From assembly GCA_018712885.1 (NCBI GenBank), contig DVGE01000108.1, positions 1 to 9,568 on the forward strand: a stretch of 9,568 nt of DNA, in the 5' to 3' direction. Position numbers and translations under genes: made by a program. Positions 5,534 through 9,568 of the stretch are shown piece after piece; within the stretch, counting starts at the first letter, position 1; every line of letters starts with the position of its first letter. This stretch comes from Candidatus Pullichristensenella stercoripullorum (GTDB taxonomy: Bacteria; Bacillota; Clostridia; Christensenellales; Aristaeellaceae). The notes beneath the pieces are model-generated. The model saw only the letters and a program-made list of their open reading frames with translations, ran no database searches and was not told the DNA's origin.

Positions 5534-6658
5534 TTAAGAATTCAGTGTATCCATCAGGCCGTCAATGGCCTCTCTGTGGGAAAAGTCCAGCGGCGGCAGT
5601 TTGCCGCTGAGCCCTTTGTGGATGCGCACATCGAGAAACGCCGCCCGACGCGCGCCGGAAAGCGACTTCAACGCCTGGATGAGCCCGGCGCGATCAGTGA
5701 CCGGCGCGCCGATGGTCTCATAGCCGCATGCTTCGGCGATGCGGGTGAAGTCGATCAACTGGCCCGCCGAGGGCTGGCCGCCGACCGATTCATGCGCGCC
5801 GTTGTTGAGCACCACGTGCAAAAAGTTCGGCGCCGAGACTTTGCTGGCCATGGTCATCGCGCCCAGGTGCATGATGGCCGCGGAATCCCCGTCCAGGCAG
5901 ACCACCTTGCGCTCCGGCCGCGCCAGCGCGATGCCGAGCGCCACAGATGAGGCGTGGCCCATGGAGCCGACGTTGAGGAAGTCGTGCTCGCCGCCCTCGC
6001 CGCGCCGCTTGCGCAAAAAGAAGATCTCGCGGGTGGCCCTGCCCGTGGTCGCCGAGTAGATGGTGTCGGCGGGGAGCTGCTCCAGGATCGTTTCGATGGC
6101 CTCTTCCCGGCTCATCGGGTACGTCTCATCGCGATTGTTGCCCTTTTCGCCGGCCATGACGCCCTTGGGCGCGATCAGCGCGTAGGGGCGGCGGTCCGCC
6201 GCGCAGGAAGCCACCGCGGTCTTGAGCGTTCGCGCGAATTTCTCGTCGTCGTCTTCGAGGATCGCGTAGGGAATGTGCAAAAGCTCCAAAAGCCCGCAGG
6301 TGATCTCGCCCTGCAATTCGTGCTGCGGCCAGTCCCCGGAACCGGGGCGACCGCGCCAGCCGATGAGCAACAGCATCGGCACGGCGTAGACGTGTTCATC
6401 CACGAGCGAAGCCAGAGGATTGACGGCGTTGCCCATGCCGCTGTTTTGCATATATACCAGCGGGAGCTCCCGCGTGGCGAAGTAGTGCCCGGCGGCGAGC
6501 GCTATGGCGTTGCCCTCGTTGGCCGCGATGACGTTGCGCTCCGCGCAGTTTTGCAAGGCATAGTTGCAAAAGCCGTTGAGATAGGAATCCGGCACGCCGG
6601 TGAAGAATGTCACGCCCTCTTCGCGCAGGGCGTCAAACACGCGCTTTTGATCCAGCAT
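5534..6658 (-). CDS. Phosphonopyruvate/sulfopyruvate decarboxylase-like ThDP enzyme
   Basis: This 374-residue protein is colinear with phosphonopyruvate decarboxylase (Ppd/AepY family, usually about 370-380 residues), which converts 3-phosphonopyruvate to phosphonoacetaldehyde and CO2. The related sulfopyruvate decarboxylase makes sulfoacetaldehyde. The PYR domain has FFTGVPDSYLNGF, then ANEGNA with the cofactor-activating glutamate (E48), LVYMQNSGMGNAVNPL and LLLIGWRGRPG. The PP domain has NVGSMGHAS, the ThDP/Mg motif LDGDSAAIMH (D258) with paired asparagines N285/N286, and NNGAHESVGGQPS. Two spots differ from family members I recall: the segment before PQH reads GSGDW instead of a KDE-type stretch, and the ThDP motif has GDS rather than GDG. 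An ideal AGGAGG lies eight bases before ATG 6658, and the gene follows the reductase by 14 bases. The substrate is probably a pyruvate with an anionic group on C3. No PEP mutase gene is in the window. Confidence 0.82.
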   Translation of the reverse strand: MLDQKRVFDALREEGVTFFTGVPDSYLNGFCNYALQNCAERNVIAANEGNAIALAAGHYFATRELPLVYMQNSGMGNAVNPLASLVDEHVYAVPMLLLIGWRGRPGSGDWPQHELQGEITCGLLELLHIPYAILEDDDEKFARTLKTAVASCAADRRPYALIAPKGVMAGEKGNNRDETYPMSREEAIETILEQLPADTIYSATTGRATREIFFLRKRRGEGGEHDFLNVGSMGHASSVALGIALARPERKVVCLDGDSAAIMHLGAMTMASKVSAPNFLHVVLNNGAHESVGGQPSAGQLIDFTRIAEACGYETIGAPVTDRAGLIQALKSLSGARRAAFLDVRIHKGLSGKLPPLDFSHREAIDGLMDTLNS

Positions 6659-6672
6659 TGTTCCGCCTCCTG

Positions 6673-7635
6673 TTATTTCGCGCCTTTGTAAAGCGTAAAG
6701 TACTCAGGGCTGTCCGCCTTGCACAGTGCCCACGCCTGCTCAAACGCCTGCGTGATAGCTTCGGGCAGAGGGCCGGCCTTGAGCGCCGCCATGTTCTGCC
6801 GAAGATGGTCGAGCTTGGAGGCGCCGATGATGATGGCGTTCCCATCGCCGCGCGTGAGCATGGAGTGCCAGGCAAGCCAGCGGTAGGTCGCCTCGATGGT
6901 CGTGATGCCCTGCGCTTCGCAGGCTGCCCTGAGCAGGGCCACGGCGTCGAAATAGCTCTTCTTCCAATACCTGCCCTGATAGTTGGGGCGATGGGTGAAG
7001 CGGCCGTCCGTGGGAGCGTCCTCAAAGTGGGCGTAGCGGCCGGTGAGAAGCCCGCCCGCCAGGGGGTTGTAGGCGCAAAAGCGCAGGCCGAAGTGGTCGA
7101 GCGCCGCCTTCAGCTCCGTTTCCGCCTTTCTGGTCAGCGGGTTGTAGATCCCCTCGTAGACCGTCGGCAGCACCCAGCCGTTGGATCTGCAGATGTGCCA
7201 GGCGTCCGCCACCATCCATGCGGGGAAGTTACTCAAACCCAGCTCCTTGAACTTGCCCTGCCGGTGCAGCTCGGCGCAGGCTTCGAGGACGGAAGCGACC
7301 GGCGTGTTGGGGTCGGGAAAATGCAGATAGAATATGTCCACGCAGTCGGTCCCGAGCCGTTGCAGCGAGGTGTTCAACTGATCGCGGGCCGCCGCGCCGT
7401 CCAGCCGGCCGGAAATGCGCGGATTGACCTTGGTGGCGATCCTGACCTTTTCCCTGCCGATGGCGCGCAGCGCTTCTCCCAGAAGCTGTTCGCAGCGCCC
7501 CTCGTTGTAGACATAGGCCGTGTCCAGCTCGTCATAGCCGGCCTCGAGGAAGACGCGGATGAACGCCTCCACGTCCGGCGCGAACACCGATTCGCCGAAG
7601 GTCATCGTACCCAGAACGAGTTTTACGTTTTCCAT
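6673..7635 (-). CDS. AKR7-type aldo/keto reductase
   Basis: This 320-residue NADPH-dependent aldehyde reductase belongs to the aldo/keto reductase superfamily. The catalytic tetrad is visible as D38 and Y43 (DTAYVYNEG), K69 (IATKVNP) and H105 (YLHFPDPNTPV). The stretches ELGLSNFPAW, NGWVLPTVYEGIYN and LRFCAYNPLAGGLLTGRY closely resemble the AKR7 group (aflatoxin-aldehyde and succinic-semialdehyde reductases), recalled from the family. ATG 7635 has GGAG six bases upstream, overlapping the stop of the preceding gene. The longer in-frame extension to 7740 lies inside that gene and is rejected. With the decarboxylase gene next, the simplest role is reduction of the aldehyde that enzyme releases to an alcohol. 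Detoxification of a reactive semialdehyde would look the same. Confidence 0.88.
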   Translation of the reverse strand: MENVKLVLGTMTFGESVFAPDVEAFIRVFLEAGYDELDTAYVYNEGRCEQLLGEALRAIGREKVRIATKVNPRISGRLDGAAARDQLNTSLQRLGTDCVDIFYLHFPDPNTPVASVLEACAELHRQGKFKELGLSNFPAWMVADAWHICRSNGWVLPTVYEGIYNPLTRKAETELKAALDHFGLRFCAYNPLAGGLLTGRYAHFEDAPTDGRFTHRPNYQGRYWKKSYFDAVALLRAACEAQGITTIEATYRWLAWHSMLTRGDGNAIIIGASKLDHLRQNMAALKAGPLPEAITQAFEQAWALCKADSPEYFTLYKGAK

Positions 7636-7645
7636 TCCTGTCTCC

Positions 7646-8995
7646 TTACAGATGTTTGAGAATATCTTCCGCCGTCGCGTCGCCACGGTGGGACACGGCC
7701 TCGAAGACTGCCGCGCTGTCCGCGGGCGCGACGCCGGCAAAGGCCATCAGCCCATCGTAGCGGTCGCGGAATTCTGCGTCGCTGAGCGGGTTTTCCGGCT
7801 CGCCCTTGGGGTGATCGACGCGCGCGGAGACCTGGACGCCGTCGCGCAGGCGAATGGAGACGATGGCGGCCTGCACATCCGGGAAAGCGGCGCTGAGCGC
7901 GTCGTCTTCATGGACGGCGACCTTTTCCGTCAGCGCCCGCACGTTCGCATTTTGCACGATCTCCTCGCTGAACTCCTGCAAGCCGGCCCTGCCGTAAAGC
8001 AGGCCCACGGCGGTGCTGTATGGGATGCTCATCTTGGCCGAATACGGCCCGGGGATGCGCGTGTGCTCATGGCCGGGGATGGCCAGCGCGTATGTGCGCA
8101 CATCGACGCTCTCAATGTCCTCCGGACGCAGGCCATGCTCGTTGCGCAGACGGATCGCCGCCTCCACCGCGGGATGGGTGTAACGGCAGGAGGCGTAGGG
8201 CTTGGTGTAGCTTTTCTGGATCGCGTATGTCCCCTTCTGACACAGGGGGAGCAGCTCGACGTCCGCCTTGCCGGTCATCATTTTGAGGTAACCGCGCTTT
8301 CCGCCCAGCGGATCCGCCGGGCCCTCAAAGCCCGCTTTCGCCAGCCGCAGGGCGGTGAGAGCCAAAAGCGCGGTCTTGGCCACGTTGTAGGGTTTGAGCT
8401 CGGAGCCGTCGTCCAGCGCTGCGAGCATACCCGTGGCTGACACACACGCCGCCGCAAACGCGCGAGCGCGCTCCTCAGGCGTGAAACCCAGCATGTACGC
8501 CGCAGCCAGCGTCGCGCCCAGCGCCCCGCAGGTGCCTGTGGCGTGGTAGCCGAGCGCCTTGTGGCCCGGCTGGATCGACACGGCCATCGTATAAGAGGTT
8601 TCATAGCCAATCACGGCGGAGCGCAGCAAGCGGTCGACGCTCGTTCCGCAACGCTGAGCCAGAGGAAGCAACAGCGAAAAAATCGGCGAGCCGAGATGGA
8701 TAATCCCGGCGTTGGTACCGTCATCCATATCCAGCGCATGCCCATTCAGGCCATTGAGGAAAACAGCCTCCATGAGCGCCAGTTTCTTGCCCATGCCGAT
8801 CGCAGTAAACTCGCCCGGCTCCGGCTGTGAAAATGCCATATATCGGCGTAATTTTTCCCGTTGGAAAGCCGCGCCAGCGCAGGTCACCGCCAAATAATCC
8901 AACAGGGAACGCTTTGCGCGCTCAAGCGTCTTTCCTGGTATTTCGCGTTCTTGCAGCGCGTTTATATCCGCCAGGAAAGCCATTGTTCTATTCAT
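7646..8995 (-). CDS. MmgE/PrpD family protein
   Basis: This 449-residue protein belongs to the MmgE/PrpD family, whose members include 2-methylcitrate dehydratase, cis-aconitate decarboxylase and iminodisuccinate epimerase. Marks are NGLNGHALDMDDG near residue 81, GYHATGTCGALGATLAAAYM near 149, KPYASCRYTHPAVEAA near 265, KMSIPYSTAVGLLYG near 321 and a C-terminal DHPKGEPENPLSDAEF near 394. The length fits the family. ATG 8995 is chosen over an in-frame start at 9061 because GGAGG lies just upstream at the right distance, and the longer form would begin inside the flippase gene. It is the first metabolic gene of the run. The exact reaction cannot be read from the sequence. Dehydration, epimerisation or decarboxylation of a polycarboxylate is the usual range. 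No methylcitrate synthase or methylisocitrate lyase is present, so propionate catabolism is unlikely. Confidence 0.87.
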   Translation of the reverse strand: MNRTMAFLADINALQEREIPGKTLERAKRSLLDYLAVTCAGAAFQREKLRRYMAFSQPEPGEFTAIGMGKKLALMEAVFLNGLNGHALDMDDGTNAGIIHLGSPIFSLLLPLAQRCGTSVDRLLRSAVIGYETSYTMAVSIQPGHKALGYHATGTCGALGATLAAAYMLGFTPEERARAFAAACVSATGMLAALDDGSELKPYNVAKTALLALTALRLAKAGFEGPADPLGGKRGYLKMMTGKADVELLPLCQKGTYAIQKSYTKPYASCRYTHPAVEAAIRLRNEHGLRPEDIESVDVRTYALAIPGHEHTRIPGPYSAKMSIPYSTAVGLLYGRAGLQEFSEEIVQNANVRALTEKVAVHEDDALSAAFPDVQAAIVSIRLRDGVQVSARVDHPKGEPENPLSDAEFRDRYDGLMAFAGVAPADSAAVFEAVSHRGDATAEDILKHL

Positions 8996-9047
8996 GAATA
9001 CATCCTCCGTTGGCGTATCATTTGCCGCCATATCTTGCCGAGCAAAC

Positions 9048-9568
9048 CTATTTTGCGACACTCTTAGGTGTTTTGCGCTTTTTTAGGAGTGCAGATATCT
9101 TGTGCAGCATATTTTTGAGCAACTGCCAGTTCAGCGCTATACCCACGATCATACCGAAAGCAAAGTTTCCGAGATAGAACGGCAAACTCTGGAAGCAACA
9201 GACGACGCACTGTACCGCAAGCAGCGCGCAGACAATGAGTATATGCTTCCAGTCGTAGGTAATATCGACCAGGCCCCTGACACCGCGCAGGCGCACTGCG
9301 CAAAGGCAGAAATAACTCGCCAGTGTAGACAGGGAGGCCGCATACAGGCCAATGGGCTTGATAAGCGCCACTGTCAGCACCAGGTGCAATACCGCGGCAA
9401 TAACCGTGGTAATCCCCACGCTCTTCGTCTTTTTGAAAGCCACAAAAATACCGCCCCAGAAAGTAGAAAGCGTATAGAAGAACATACCCATATAGAGGAT
9501 GGGGATATGGATGTACGCTTCTGCATAATCGCCGCGCACCAACAATTTGAAAAGGAATGGCGTAAAGC
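9048..9568 (-). CDS. Polysaccharide flippase (Wzx/PST-like), C-terminal part, 5' end beyond window
   Basis: The frame is open to the right edge, giving the last 172 residues. A TTG at 9545 lies inside the frame and is not needed as a start. The protein is strongly hydrophobic with about five membrane segments, including MGMFFYTLSTFWGGIFVAF, TTVIAAVLHLVLTVALI, GLYAASLSTLASYFCLCAV and ILIVCALLAVQCVVCC. It ends in a basic tail (LLKKRKTPKSVAK). The pattern FVAFKKTKSVGITTVIAA followed by GLYAASLSTLASY is typical of the last half of oligosaccharide/polyprenol-sugar flippases of the MATE/MOP superfamily. It would move lipid-linked repeat units across the membrane. The stop lies only 52 bases before the PrpD-like start on the same strand, so the metabolic genes are probably downstream genes of a surface-polysaccharide locus. 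Confidence 0.8.
   Translation of the reverse strand, partial: FTPFLFKLLVRGDYAEAYIHIPILYMGMFFYTLSTFWGGIFVAFKKTKSVGITTVIAAVLHLVLTVALIKPIGLYAASLSTLASYFCLCAVRLRGVRGLVDITYDWKHILIVCALLAVQCVVCCFQSLPFYLGNFAFGMIVGIALNWQLLKNMLHKISALLKKRKTPKSVAK

Noticed and set aside
1938..8995. Methylcitrate cycle or standard phosphonate biosynthesis operon
   Set aside because: There is no methylcitrate synthase, methylisocitrate lyase or PEP mutase in the window. Single-gene resemblance (PrpD-like, Ppd-like) is not enough.

Overview
The window is GC-rich and reads almost entirely on the minus strand. Strong AGGAGG-type ribosome binding sites, an alanine/threonine/proline repeat stalk and tandem bacterial Ig-like domains suggest a high-GC Firmicute, probably an uncultured gut-type Clostridia lineage. 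This is an inference from style, not from a marker gene.

Layout, in the direction of transcription (right to left). At the right edge is the 3' part of a polysaccharide flippase (Wzx/PST-like membrane protein). Only 52 bases later begins a tight run of seven metabolic genes: an MmgE/PrpD-family protein, an AKR7-type aldo/keto reductase, a phosphonopyruvate-decarboxylase-like ThDP enzyme, an uncharacterised TIM-barrel protein (U32-peptidase-like by recall), a CitE/HpcH-like C-C lyase of the PF15617 type, and the beta then alpha subunits of a class I (Fe-S) fumarase/tartrate dehydratase-type hydratase. Gaps are 10 to 76 bases, or an 11-base overlap, and six of the seven starts have a well-spaced Shine-Dalgarno; the lyase has one at about 11 bases. 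The run looks like one operon. After a 332-base intergenic region holding a likely promoter, the left end carries the 5' part of a separate secreted surface protein. It has a signal peptide, a TEAP-repeat stalk, an FN3-like domain, an acidic linker and near-identical 91-residue Ig-like repeats running off the left edge.

How the metabolic genes may fit together (inference). The set holds two hydratase/dehydratase-type enzymes, a C-C lyase, a ThDP decarboxylase for 3-substituted pyruvates and an aldehyde reductase, with no CoA ligase, CoA transferase or acyl-CoA dehydrogenase. That suggests a free-acid route: (de)hydration of a di- or tricarboxylate, aldol-type cleavage or formation, decarboxylation of the 2-oxo acid to an aldehyde, and reduction to an alcohol. 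The substrate cannot be read from the sequence. Sulfonated, phosphonated or carboxylated pyruvates are the plausible class. No PEP mutase is visible in the window, so a standard phosphonate pathway is not shown. The link to a flippase raises the possibility that the product decorates a surface polysaccharide. This cassette is the best candidate in the window for an undescribed system.
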